Shown: positions 33,864 to 41,331 of the stretch, one piece after another
Numbering within the stretch: position 1 is the stretch's first letter
Layout of the letters: each line of letters starts with the position of its first letter
Source: Streptomyces sp. WMMC500
GTDB lineage: Bacteria; Actinomycetota; Actinomycetes; Streptomycetales; Streptomycetaceae
Direction: 5' to 3'
Length of the DNA: 64,000 nucleotides
Assembly: GCF_027497195.1 (NCBI RefSeq)
Contig: NZ_CP114905.1
Span: 3,210,001-3,274,000 of the forward strand
Position numbers and translations under genes: made by a program
The notes under the pieces: generated by a model
What the model was told of the DNA's origin: nothing
Databases searched by the model: none
Seen by the model: the letters and a program-made list of their open reading frames with translations, nothing else

Positions 33864-35591
33864 GTGTTCCGAGCACACAGACCCGGCAGAGCCGGCAGAT
33901 CCGGCCCGCCCCGCACCGCCCGTACCGCCCGCACCTCCTTCCGCCGGCTGGCCGTCGCCGCGGCCGGCGGCCTCCTCGCCACGCTCCTCGGCACCCCGCT
34001 GGCCGCGGGCGCCGAGCCCAACCTCGTCCAGAACCCCGGCTTCGAGTCCGGCCTCAGCGGCTGGACCTGCTCCGGCACCGCCGGCACGACCGTCGCCACC
34101 CCGGTGCACTCCGGCACCGCGGCGCTGCGCGCCACCCCGGCCGGGCAGGACAACGCCCGCTGCACGCAGGCGGTCGCCGTGCAGCCCAACTCCGCGTACG
34201 AGCTGAGCGCGTGGGTCCAGGGCTCGTACATCTACCTGGGCGCGAGCGGCACCGGCACCACCGACGTCTCGACCTGGACCTCCGGGGCGTCCTCGTACAG
34301 CGAACTCAAGACGAGCTTCACCACCGGGCCGAACACCACCTCGGTGACGATCTACACCCACGGCTGGTTCGGCCAGCCCGCCTACCACGCCGACGACATC
34401 ACCCTCACCGGCCCCGGCGGCGACCCCGGCACCATCCCCGCCACGCCCGGCGGCCTGGACGTGACGGGCACCGCCGCCCGCTCCGTCTCGCTGGGCTGGT
34501 CCCCCGTCACCGGCGCGACCGGCTACAACGTCTACCGCGACGGCACGAAGGTGCTCAGCACCGGCGGCGCCTCCGCGACGGTCACCGGGCTGACGCCCTC
34601 GACCGCGTACCAGTTCCAGGTGACCGCGACCAACGCCGCCGGTGAGTCGCCGAAGTCCGCGGCCGTGACCGCCACCACGACCGCCGACGGCGGTGGCGGC
34701 GGGGACGTGCCGAGGCACGCGGTGACCGGCTACTGGCAGAACTTCAACAACGGCGCGACGGTGCAGCGCATCCGCGACGTCCAGAGCCAGTACGACATCA
34801 TCGCGGTGGCCTTCGCCGACGCCACCGCCACGCCCGGCGCGGTGACCTTCAACCTCGACTCGGCGGGCCTCGGCGGCTACACCGTCGACCAGTTCAAGCA
34901 GGACATCGCCGCCAAGCAGCAGGCCGGCAAGACGGTGATCATCTCGGTCGGCGGCGAGCGCGGCACGGTCGCGGTCAACTCCGCCGCCGCCGCGACGAAC
35001 TTCGCGAACAGCATCTACACGCTCATGCAGGAGTACGGCTTCGACGGCGTCGACATCGACCTGGAGAACGGCCTGAACTCCACCTACATGACGCAGGCGC
35101 TGCGCCAGTTGTCGCAGCGGGCGGGCCCGGACCTCGTCATCACGATGGCCCCGCAGACCATCGACATGCAGTCGACCGCCGGCGAGTACTTCAAGACGGC
35201 GCTGAACATCAAGGACATCCTCACCGTCGTCAACATGCAGTACTACAACAGCGGGACGATGCTCGGCTGCGACGGCGGGGTGTACGCGCAGGGCACGATC
35301 AACTTCCTCACCGCCCTGGCCTGCATCCAGCTCGAAGGCGGGCTCGCGCCCTCGCAGGTCGGCCTCGGCCTGCCGGCGTCCACCCGCGCCGCGGGCGGCG
35401 GCTACACCGCGCCGTCCGTCGTCAACGCCGCGCTCGACTGCCTGGCCCGGGGGACGAACTGCGGCTCCTTCAAGCCGCCGCGGACCTACCCCGACCTGCG
35501 CGGCGCGATGACCTGGTCGACCAACTGGGACGCCACCGCCGGCAACGCCTGGTCCTCCGCCGTGGGGCCGCACGTGCACGGCCTGCCCTGA
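33864..35591 (+). CDS. Secreted chitinase, CBM-FN3-GH18
   Basis: A 575-residue extracellular enzyme that hydrolyses chitin. Domains in order: signal peptide with twin Arg (FRRLAVAAAGGLLATLLG, cleavage after about 49), a carbohydrate-binding beta-sandwich (about 52-185, NLVQNPGFESGLSGWTC), a fibronectin type III domain (about 190-272, LDVTGTAARSVSLGWSPV), a Gly linker, and a GH18 barrel (about 283-575). The catalytic motif DGVDIDLE occupies 394-401 with Glu401 as acid/base; TMAPQTID and MQYYNSG line the site. GGAGG lies 5 nt before the GTG at 33864, which decides the start. A dre-like operator indicates induction by chitin-derived aminosugars via DasR. A hairpin terminator follows. Confidence 0.93.
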   Translation: MFRAHRPGRAGRSGPPRTARTARTSFRRLAVAAAGGLLATLLGTPLAAGAEPNLVQNPGFESGLSGWTCSGTAGTTVATPVHSGTAALRATPAGQDNARCTQAVAVQPNSAYELSAWVQGSYIYLGASGTGTTDVSTWTSGASSYSELKTSFTTGPNTTSVTIYTHGWFGQPAYHADDITLTGPGGDPGTIPATPGGLDVTGTAARSVSLGWSPVTGATGYNVYRDGTKVLSTGGASATVTGLTPSTAYQFQVTATNAAGESPKSAAVTATTTADGGGGGDVPRHAVTGYWQNFNNGATVQRIRDVQSQYDIIAVAFADATATPGAVTFNLDSAGLGGYTVDQFKQDIAAKQQAGKTVIISVGGERGTVAVNSAAAATNFANSIYTLMQEYGFDGVDIDLENGLNSTYMTQALRQLSQRAGPDLVITMAPQTIDMQSTAGEYFKTALNIKDILTVVNMQYYNSGTMLGCDGGVYAQGTINFLTALACIQLEGGLAPSQVGLGLPASTRAAGGGYTAPSVVNAALDCLARGTNCGSFKPPRTYPDLRGAMTWSTNWDATAGNAWSSAVGPHVHGLP

Positions 35592-35643
35592 CCGGCCGTG
35601 CGCGACCGGCCGCCTCCCGCACCGCCGGCCGCGCACGACCCCG

Positions 35644-35677
35644 GCCCGCCCGCCCGCGTACACCGGGGCGGGCGGGC
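35644..35677 (+). terminator. Hairpin terminator between chitinase and Nramp-like genes
   Basis: Perfect 12-bp arms GCCCGCCCGCCC (35644-35655) and GGGCGGGCGGGC (35666-35677) between two convergent genes; probably serves both. Confidence 0.8.
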
Positions 35678-35714
35678 ACCTTTCCGCTCCGCTACCTGGG
35701 CAGGTCCCGCTCCC

Positions 35715-37007
35715 TTACCAGGGCAGGTCCCTGATCTGCTGCACGCACAGCACGACGAAGAGCACCCCGGACGCGGTCAGCAGCGTGTTGCTGAGCACGC
35801 CGTTGCGCCACTGCCGCGGCGTGCGGGGCGTGTTGAGCAGCCACACCAGCGTCAGCGCGAGGAACGGCATGAAGAACGCGCCGAGCACGCCGTACGTGAT
35901 GACGATGGCGAACGGCTGGTCGAGCCAGAGCAGCGTCATCGGCGGGAACGTCAGCCACAGCAGGTACGCGCGGAACGGCAGCGACCGCTCCCGGCTGCCT
36001 GCGGCGACCTCCCGCGCGCTGCCGTCGCCGGCGCCCTGCCCGCCGCGCACGTTCGCCACGAAGTCCGCGAAGAGCAGGCTGACGCCGTGCCAGACGCCGA
36101 TGAGCGACGTGAACGAGGTGGCGAAGAAGCCGACGAGGAAGAGGTTCGCGGTGACCGCGCCGTAGCGCTCCTCGAGGATGTCGCCGAGGTCGACCAGACC
36201 CTGGTCGCCCGACTCCAGCGAGAGGTTCGTGGAGTGCAGCAGCTCGGCGCCGACGAGCAGCATCGCGACGACGAAGATGCCGGTGGTGACGTACGCGACG
36301 CGGTTGTCCAGCCGCATGATCTTCAGCCAGCCGACGTCGGTCCAGCCCTTCGCGTTGACCCAGTAGCCGTACGCGGCCATCGTGATCGTGCCGCCGACGC
36401 CGCCGATCAGGCCGAGGGTGTAGAGCAGCGAGTCGTCGGGCAGCGTGGGCCACAGCCCCGCGAAGGCGTCCCCGGCGTTCGGCGAGACGCGGATCGCGAC
36501 GTAGACGACGACCACGAACATGACGCCGACGAGGACGGTCATGACCTTCTCGAAGACCGCGTAGCGGTTGAACCAGACGAAGGCCAGGCCCGCCAGGCCC
36601 GTGAGGATGCCCCAGGTCTTCAGGTCGGGACCGTCCGGGAACAGCGCGACGAGCGGCAGCCCGGAGGATGACATGGCGGTGGCGCCGTAGACGAAGCCCC
36701 AGACGACGACGTAGATCGCGAAGTAGACGGAGGTCCAGGTGCCGAGGGTGCGCCAGCCTTCGAACAGGGTGCGGCCCGTGGCCAGATGCCACCGGCCGAC
36801 GGCCTCGGCGAGGGCGATCTTGACGACGCAGCCTATGACGGCGGCCCACAGCAGGGTGTAGCCGAACTTGCTGCCCGCGAGCAGCGTGGCCACGAGGTCG
36901 CCGGCGCCGACGCCGGTGGCGGCGACGACGATCCCCGGCCCGATGTGACGCCACTTGGCCTTTCTCATTTCCGGCGGTGCGGACGCGGGCTCGGTGCGGT
37001 CAGCCAT
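35715..37007 (-). CDS. Nramp-related transporter with atypical metal-site motifs
   Basis: A 430-residue, about 11-TM LeuT-fold transporter of the Nramp superfamily. The TM1 region reads GPGIVVAATGVGAGDLVATL where classical Nramp/MntH has the metal-binding DPGN. The TM6 region reads GGTITMAAYGYW in place of the MPH-containing motif. Loss of both suggests that the substrate is not Mn2+/Fe2+ handled in the usual way; it may belong to the divergent Nramp-related subgroups. The ATG at 37007 has AAGGAG about 7 nt upstream. An 18-bp tandem repeat lies in its leader. Confidence 0.82.
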   Translation of the reverse strand: MADRTEPASAPPEMRKAKWRHIGPGIVVAATGVGAGDLVATLLAGSKFGYTLLWAAVIGCVVKIALAEAVGRWHLATGRTLFEGWRTLGTWTSVYFAIYVVVWGFVYGATAMSSSGLPLVALFPDGPDLKTWGILTGLAGLAFVWFNRYAVFEKVMTVLVGVMFVVVVYVAIRVSPNAGDAFAGLWPTLPDDSLLYTLGLIGGVGGTITMAAYGYWVNAKGWTDVGWLKIMRLDNRVAYVTTGIFVVAMLLVGAELLHSTNLSLESGDQGLVDLGDILEERYGAVTANLFLVGFFATSFTSLIGVWHGVSLLFADFVANVRGGQGAGDGSAREVAAGSRERSLPFRAYLLWLTFPPMTLLWLDQPFAIVITYGVLGAFFMPFLALTLVWLLNTPRTPRQWRNGVLSNTLLTASGVLFVVLCVQQIRDLPW

Positions 37008-37033
37008 GAGCGGCTCCTTCGCAGCTCGTCCCC

Positions 37034-37069
37034 CCTGTGATCTCCGGCATTCCTGTGATCTCCGGCATT
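37034..37069. repeat. Two perfect tandem copies of an 18-bp unit
   Basis: The 18-bp unit CCTGTGATCTCCGGCATT occurs at 37034-37051 and again immediately after at 37052-37069. It lies 27-62 bp upstream of the Nramp-like start, within its leader or promoter. Confidence 0.9.
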
Positions 37070-37245
37070 GAAATGGATCCGCGGACGGCCGCACAAGAGG
37101 GCGTACGTCCCCGAACACACGGGCCCGGCACCGGCGGCCTCTTGACCTGACCACGCCAGGTTCAGAACCATTGACGCGCACCACCGCCCCACACGACACG
37201 ACGTCGCCATGCACCACCCCACACCCTCCACATCCAGGAGCAGGC

Positions 37246-38604
37246 ATGCGACTACGCATTCGGTCGGTGACCCTGACCGCGGTGCTCGCCCTCACCGCCG
37301 CCGGCGCCCTCAGCGCCGCCGGCGCGGAACCCGGCGCCGGGCCGGCGGAGACGACCGGGACGAGCGCCACCCAGGCACAACGCGGCGAGCAGGCCCAGGA
37401 GATCCGGCAGTACGAGGTCCTGGGCCAGACCGGCCGCGAGGCCCGTACGCGGCTCGCCGCCACCGGCGTGTCCGTCGACGAGGTGCGCGACCACTCGGTC
37501 GTCGTCTCCGCGGACGACGCCCAGGCCCGGCAGCTCCGCGCCCTCGGCTACCGGCTCGACAAGCTCCCCGCCCCGCCCGCGCGGCTCGCCGGGGAGGAGG
37601 CCCCCACGCCGCTCGACTTCCCGCCGGCCGACTCGGGCTACCACAACTACGCGGAGATGACCGCCGAGATCGACGAGCGGATCGCCCAGCGCCCGGAGCT
37701 CATCAGCAAGCGGGTCATCGGCACCTCGCACGAGGGCCGCGACATCGTCGCCCTCAAGATCAGCGACAACGTGAGCGCCGACGAGGACGAGCCCGAGGTC
37801 CTCTTCACCCACCACCAGCACGCCCGCGAGCACCTGACCGTCGAGATGGCGCTGTACCTGCTGGGCGAGTTCGCCGACGGCTACGGCACCGACCAGCGGA
37901 TCACCGACGCCGTCGACGGCCGCGAGATCTGGATCGTGCCGGACCTCAACCCGGACGGCGGCGAGTACGACATCGCCTCCGGCGCGTACCGCAGTTGGCG
38001 CAAGAACCGGCAGCCCAACCCCGGCTCCAGCGCGGTCGGCACGGACCTGAACCGCAACTGGAACTACCGCTGGGGCTGCTGCGGCGGCTCCTCCGGCAGC
38101 CCGTCCTCCGACACCTACCGCGGCAGCGCGGGCGAGTCGGCCAAGGAGGTCAAGGTCGTCGCGGACTTCGCGCGCAGCCGGGTCGTCGGGGGCGAGCAGC
38201 AGATCACCGCGGGGATCGACTTCCACACGTACAGCGAGCTGGTGCTGTGGCCGTACGGGTACACCTACGACGACACCGGCCCCGGGCTGACACAGGACGA
38301 CCGCGACGCGTTCGCCGCGGTCGGGGAGAAGATGGCCGCGAGCAACGGCTACACGCCCCAGCAGTCGAGCGACCTGTACATCACGGACGGGACCATCAAC
38401 GACTACCTCTGGGGCGAGCAGAAGATCTTCAGCTACACGTTCGAGATGTACCCGCGCTCGGCGGGCGGCGGCGGGTTCTACCCGCCCGACGAGGTCATCG
38501 AGCGGGAGACCAGCCGCAACCGCGACGCGGTGCTGCAACTGCTGGAGAACGCCGACTGCATGTACCGCTCGATCGGCAAGGAGGGCGAGTACTGCACCGG
38601 CTGA
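37246..38604 (+). CDS. Secreted M14 zinc carboxypeptidase
   Basis: A 452-residue extracellular metallocarboxypeptidase. The signal peptide is [20 protein letters not shown] to about residue 28. A propeptide-like region (about 50-125) is followed by the M14 catalytic domain (about 128-440). Zinc ligands are His192 and Glu195 (HAREH) and His327 (DFHTYSE); the catalytic base is Glu400 (YTFEMYP). The substrate-binding segment [11 protein letters not shown] is also intact. Family enzymes remove C-terminal residues from peptides, consistent with an exoenzyme next to a chitinase. AGGAG lies 7 nt before the ATG. A strong hairpin follows. Confidence 0.92.
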   Translation: MRLRIRSVTLTAVLALTAAGALSAAGAEPGAGPAETTGTSATQAQRGEQAQEIRQYEVLGQTGREARTRLAATGVSVDEVRDHSVVVSADDAQARQLRALGYRLDKLPAPPARLAGEEAPTPLDFPPADSGYHNYAEMTAEIDERIAQRPELISKRVIGTSHEGRDIVALKISDNVSADEDEPEVLFTHHQHAREHLTVEMALYLLGEFADGYGTDQRITDAVDGREIWIVPDLNPDGGEYDIASGAYRSWRKNRQPNPGSSAVGTDLNRNWNYRWGCCGGSSGSPSSDTYRGSAGESAKEVKVVADFARSRVVGGEQQITAGIDFHTYSELVLWPYGYTYDDTGPGLTQDDRDAFAAVGEKMAASNGYTPQQSSDLYITDGTINDYLWGEQKIFSYTFEMYPRSAGGGGFYPPDEVIERETSRNRDAVLQLLENADCMYRSIGKEGEYCTG

Positions 38605-38611
38605 CGCCGGC

Positions 38612-38640
38612 GGCGCGCCCCCGCGGGTCGGGGGCGCGCC
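38612..38640 (+). terminator. Hairpin terminator between convergent genes
   Basis: Perfect 11-bp arms GGCGCGCCCCC (38612-38622) and GGGGGCGCGCC (38630-38640) with a 7-nt loop, between the M14 peptidase and a small minus-strand gene. Confidence 0.8.
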
Positions 38641-38659
38641 GTACCGTACGGGGCCGTGC

Positions 38660-38863
38660 TCAGGCGGCGCGGCCGTAGCCGGCGAGCGCGTCCCGGGCGG
38701 ACACGTCGCCCGCGGGCGCCGTCTTCTCGCCGCGCTCGGCGGCCTTGAGGCGGCGCTCGGCGGTGCGCTCGCGCCGGTCGAAGTAGAGGGCCGGGCCGAC
38801 GAGGATCGCGGCCATGAAGATCAGGACCAGGGTGCCGACGGTGTACTCGAGGATCGCGTTCAT
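38660..38863 (-). CDS. Small single-pass membrane protein
   Basis: A 67-residue protein: MNAILEYTVGTLVLIFMAAI and further hydrophobic residues form one TM, followed by a highly charged cytoplasmic tail (DRRERTAERRLKAAERGEKT). No family is recognised. The ATG at 38863 is chosen because it gives a typical TM topology; no strong ribosome binding site is visible. It is divergent from the GlxA-type regulator. Confidence 0.6.
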   Translation of the reverse strand: MNAILEYTVGTLVLIFMAAILVGPALYFDRRERTAERRLKAAERGEKTAPAGDVSARDALAGYGRAA

Positions 38864-38900
38864 GTCCTCTACGGTCCCGGATCCTTGCACACACAAACAG

Positions 38901-38950
38901 TGGCAGCTCTGCCATAGGGCTTCGAATTACTGCCACGCCGGTGGCATACT
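38901..38950 (+). promoter_or_regulatory. Two operator-like palindromes and leaderless promoter of the GlxA-type gene
   Basis: Palindromes TGGCAG-CT-CTGCCA (38901-38914) and TGCCAC-GCCG-GTGGCA (38931-38946) lie 30 bp apart start to start, so about three helical turns. The second overlaps the -10-like CATACT (38945-38950), which ends 6 nt before the ATG at 38957. The site may be bound by the regulator itself. Confidence 0.5.
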
Positions 38951-38956
38951 GTCCGC

Positions 38957-39931
38957 ATGCTCTCCAACGTCGTGTGTCTGCTCACCGATGACGTCAACGC
39001 CTTCGAGCTGGGCGTCGTCGCCGAGGTCTTCGGCATGGACCGCCGCGAGGAGGGCCTGCCCCTCTACGACTTCTCCTACGCCGCCCCGCGCCCGGGCCGC
39101 GTCACCGTCCACCCCGGTCTGCCCGTCGACGTGCCGCACGGCCTGGAGCGGTTCGCCGACGCCGACCTGATCGCCATCCCGGCCGGCCAGAAGTTCGCGT
39201 ACCGCGACTTCCCGCCCGAGCTGCTGCACGCGCTGCGCGAGGCGGTGGCGCGCGGCACGAAGGTGCTGAGCGTCTGCACCGGCGCGTTCCTCCTCGCCCA
39301 GGCCGGGCTGCTGGACGACCGGCGGTGCACGACCCACTGGCTCTACACCGACATGCTCAGGCGCGAGTACCCGCGCGCGCGGGTCGAGCCCGACGTGCTG
39401 TACGTGGCCGACGGACCGGTGATCACCTCCGCCGGCACCGCCTCCGGCATCGACGCCTGCCTCGCCCTCGTCCGCGAGGAGCAGGGCAGCAAGGTCGCCA
39501 ACGCGATCGCCCGCCGCATGGTCGTGCCGCCGCACCGGGACGGCGGCCAGGCGCAGTACATCGACCGGCCGGTGCGCGGCACGTGCGAGGACGACGCCAT
39601 CGGCCGGGTGCTGGCCTGGCTGCAGGAGCACCTGGACGAGGACGCGACGGTGGAGCAGTTGGCGGCGCGGGCGCATCTGGCGCCGCGCACGTTTGCCCGC
39701 CGCTTCCAGCAGGAGACGGGCACGACGCCTTACCAGTGGCTGCTGGGCCAGCGGCTGCTGCTGGCCCAGCAGTTGCTGGAGGAGACCGACGCCACGGTGG
39801 ACGCCATCGCCTCCCGCGCGGGCTTCGGCAACGCGGCGACGCTGCGCCACCACTTCCTGCGCCGGCTGGACACCACCCCGAACGCCTACCGGCGGACGTT
39901 CCGCGGCCCGGCCGTCGGCGCGGGGCGCTGA
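38957..39931 (+). CDS. GlxA-type regulator (DJ-1/PfpI domain plus AraC HTH)
   Basis: A 324-residue regulator. The N-terminal DJ-1/PfpI domain (about 5-185) has the nucleophile-elbow sequence VLSVCTGAFLLAQAGLLD and TTHWLYTDML. The C-terminal AraC/XylS domain (about 215-318) has two helix-turn-helix motifs (TVEQLAARAHLAPRTFARRF and AIASRAGFGNAATLRHHF). Proteins of this group regulate diverse catabolic and developmental genes in Streptomyces. The ATG has no Shine-Dalgarno sequence and lies 6 nt from a -10-like box. It is divergent from a small membrane protein gene, a possible target. Confidence 0.9.
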   Translation: MLSNVVCLLTDDVNAFELGVVAEVFGMDRREEGLPLYDFSYAAPRPGRVTVHPGLPVDVPHGLERFADADLIAIPAGQKFAYRDFPPELLHALREAVARGTKVLSVCTGAFLLAQAGLLDDRRCTTHWLYTDMLRREYPRARVEPDVLYVADGPVITSAGTASGIDACLALVREEQGSKVANAIARRMVVPPHRDGGQAQYIDRPVRGTCEDDAIGRVLAWLQEHLDEDATVEQLAARAHLAPRTFARRFQQETGTTPYQWLLGQRLLLAQQLLEETDATVDAIASRAGFGNAATLRHHFLRRLDTTPNAYRRTFRGPAVGAGR

Positions 39932-39977
39932 CGGCCGGACTCCGGCGGGGTGAGGAGAGGGAGAGGGGCGAGCCTGG

Positions 39978-40391
39978 TCAGCCGAGCACGGCCAGGCAGT
40001 CGATCTCCACGAGCAGCCCCGCGGGCAGCCCGACGTACACGGTCGTACGCGCGGCCGGCGGCTGCTCCAGCTCCGCGAAGTAGGCGTCGTAGATCTGGTT
40101 GAACTCGGCGAAGTGGGCGGTGTCGGTGAGGTACACGCGGATCATCACCGCGTCCTCCCAGGACGCGCCGCCCTCCTCCAGGACCGCCTTGACGTTGGAC
40201 AGCGTCTGCTCGGTCTGCGCGCGCAGCGTCGGGCCCGCGGGCGTCGGAGGTTTGCCCTCCTCGGCCGGCAGAAAGCCGACCTGGCCGGCGACCTGCAGGA
40301 TGTTGCCCTTGCGCACGCCCGCGGAGAAGCGTGCCGGCGGCGGGACGTGGTTGGCGGGGGTGACGGCGGTCTTCTGGACCTTGTCGCTCAT
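39978..40391 (-). CDS. RidA/YjgF superfamily protein lacking the canonical arginine
   Basis: A 137-residue RidA-fold protein. The family pattern is clear in GNILQVAGQVGFLP, TEQTLSNVKAVLEEGGASWEDAV and MIRVYLTDTAHFAEFN. Canonical RidA enzymes use an Arg in VARLP (E. coli Arg105) to bind imine substrates. The aligned segment here is VYVGLPAGLLVEIDC, with Gly in that place, so imine deaminase activity is doubtful and it is better placed in a divergent Rid group. The start overlaps the IclR stop by 4 bp, so it is translationally coupled downstream of the regulator, opposite the D-amino-acid genes. Confidence 0.85.
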   Translation of the reverse strand: MSDKVQKTAVTPANHVPPPARFSAGVRKGNILQVAGQVGFLPAEEGKPPTPAGPTLRAQTEQTLSNVKAVLEEGGASWEDAVMIRVYLTDTAHFAEFNQIYDAYFAELEQPPAARTTVYVGLPAGLLVEIDCLAVLG

Positions 40392-41137
40392 TCGGGCACT
40401 CTTCCGGAGTAGTCGTCACTGATCGCTGCCGCCGTGCGGCGGAGCTGCGGGAGGAGGGTCATCAGCTCGTCCGCGGTGACGACGACGTTCGGCGCCGACA
40501 GTGAGCAGGCGGCGACGGTACGGCCGTCGGCGCCGCGGATCGGGGCGCCGATGCAGTTGATGGACTCCTCGTGGCCGCCGAAGTCGGTGGCCCACCCCTG
40601 CTCGCGCACCGCGGCCAGCTCGGCGAGCAGGGCGTGGGCGTCGGGCGTCGAGCGGGGGGTGTACAGGGGGTATTCGAGCCGTTCGGCGACCGCGCGCCGC
40701 TCCGGCTCCGGCAGGTCGGCCAGCAGCAGCTTGGCCACGGCCGCGACGGTGATCGCGACGGGCCGGCCGATGCGCGAGTACATGCGCACCGGATAGCGGC
40801 TGTCGACCTTGTCGATGTACATCACCTCGCGGTCCTCGTAGACGGCGAGGTGCACGGTGTGCCCGGTGGCCTCCCCGAGCCTCACCAGGTGCGGGTGGGC
40901 GATCTCGCGTACGTCCAGGCTCTCGGCCGCCGCCTGGGCGAGGGCGAAGAGCCGGGCGCCGAGGCGGTAGCGCTGGTCGTTCTGGCGGTAGACCAGGCCG
41001 TGCTCGTGGAGGGTGCGCAGCAGCCGCATGGCGGTGGTCTTGTGCACGCCGAGCCGGGTGGCGACCTCGTCCAGGCCGGCGGGTCCGTCGGCGAGCATCG
41101 GCAGGATGGTGAGCGCGCGGCCGACCGACTGGCTCAT
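40388..41137 (-). CDS. IclR family transcriptional regulator
   Basis: A 249-residue regulator. The N-terminal winged helix is SVGRALTILPMLADGPAGLD with recognition region LGVHKTTAMRLLRTLHEHGLV. The C-terminal ligand-binding domain (about 75-249) has IGRPVAITVAAVAKLLLADLP and INCIGAPIRGADGRTVAACS. GGGAGGA lies 4-5 nt before the ATG at 41137, a strong site. An alternative GTG about 58 codons upstream would add a Lys/Gln/Ala-rich tail encoded by a tandem repeat, which I consider untranslated leader. It is divergent from the D-amino-acid genes and probably controls them. Confidence 0.9.
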   Translation of the reverse strand: MSQSVGRALTILPMLADGPAGLDEVATRLGVHKTTAMRLLRTLHEHGLVYRQNDQRYRLGARLFALAQAAAESLDVREIAHPHLVRLGEATGHTVHLAVYEDREVMYIDKVDSRYPVRMYSRIGRPVAITVAAVAKLLLADLPEPERRAVAERLEYPLYTPRSTPDAHALLAELAAVREQGWATDFGGHEESINCIGAPIRGADGRTVAACSLSAPNVVVTADELMTLLPQLRRTAAAISDDYSGRVPE

Positions 41138-41163
41138 CGCGTCCTCCCGCCGTACGCCGTGCT

Positions 41164-41226
41164 GTGCTTGCTTGCCTTGCTTGCGTTGCCTTGCTTGTGT
41201 TGCCTTGCTCGCCTTGCTGCCCTGCT
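41164..41226. repeat. Imperfect 14-bp-period tandem repeat in the IclR leader
   Basis: On the minus strand the sequence repeats GCAAGGCAAC-N-CAA about three times with degenerate flanking copies (GCAAG units). It is purine-rich and less GC-rich than its surroundings. It lies between the IclR start codon and the divergent operator region. Confidence 0.75.
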
Positions 41227-41286
41227 TCGTACCGGCGACCGTTGACCGGCCGTTCGCCCGGATGTTAGACAGCGGTGTCGATATAC

Positions 41287-41312
41287 GCAATGCACGTTGC
41301 GCGGTGCGCAAC
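41287..41312. promoter_or_regulatory. Overlapping palindromes between iclR-type and deaminase genes
   Basis: GTTGCGC-GGT-GCGCAAC (41296-41312, perfect 7-bp arms) overlaps a second pair CGCAA-N6-TTGCG (41287-41302). Together these give three regularly spaced GCGCAA-type half-sites, 20-45 bp upstream of the deaminase ATG. IclR regulators commonly bind such palindromes in divergent promoters. Confidence 0.6.
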
Positions 41313-41331
41313 CAACCTGCTGGAGGGCTTC

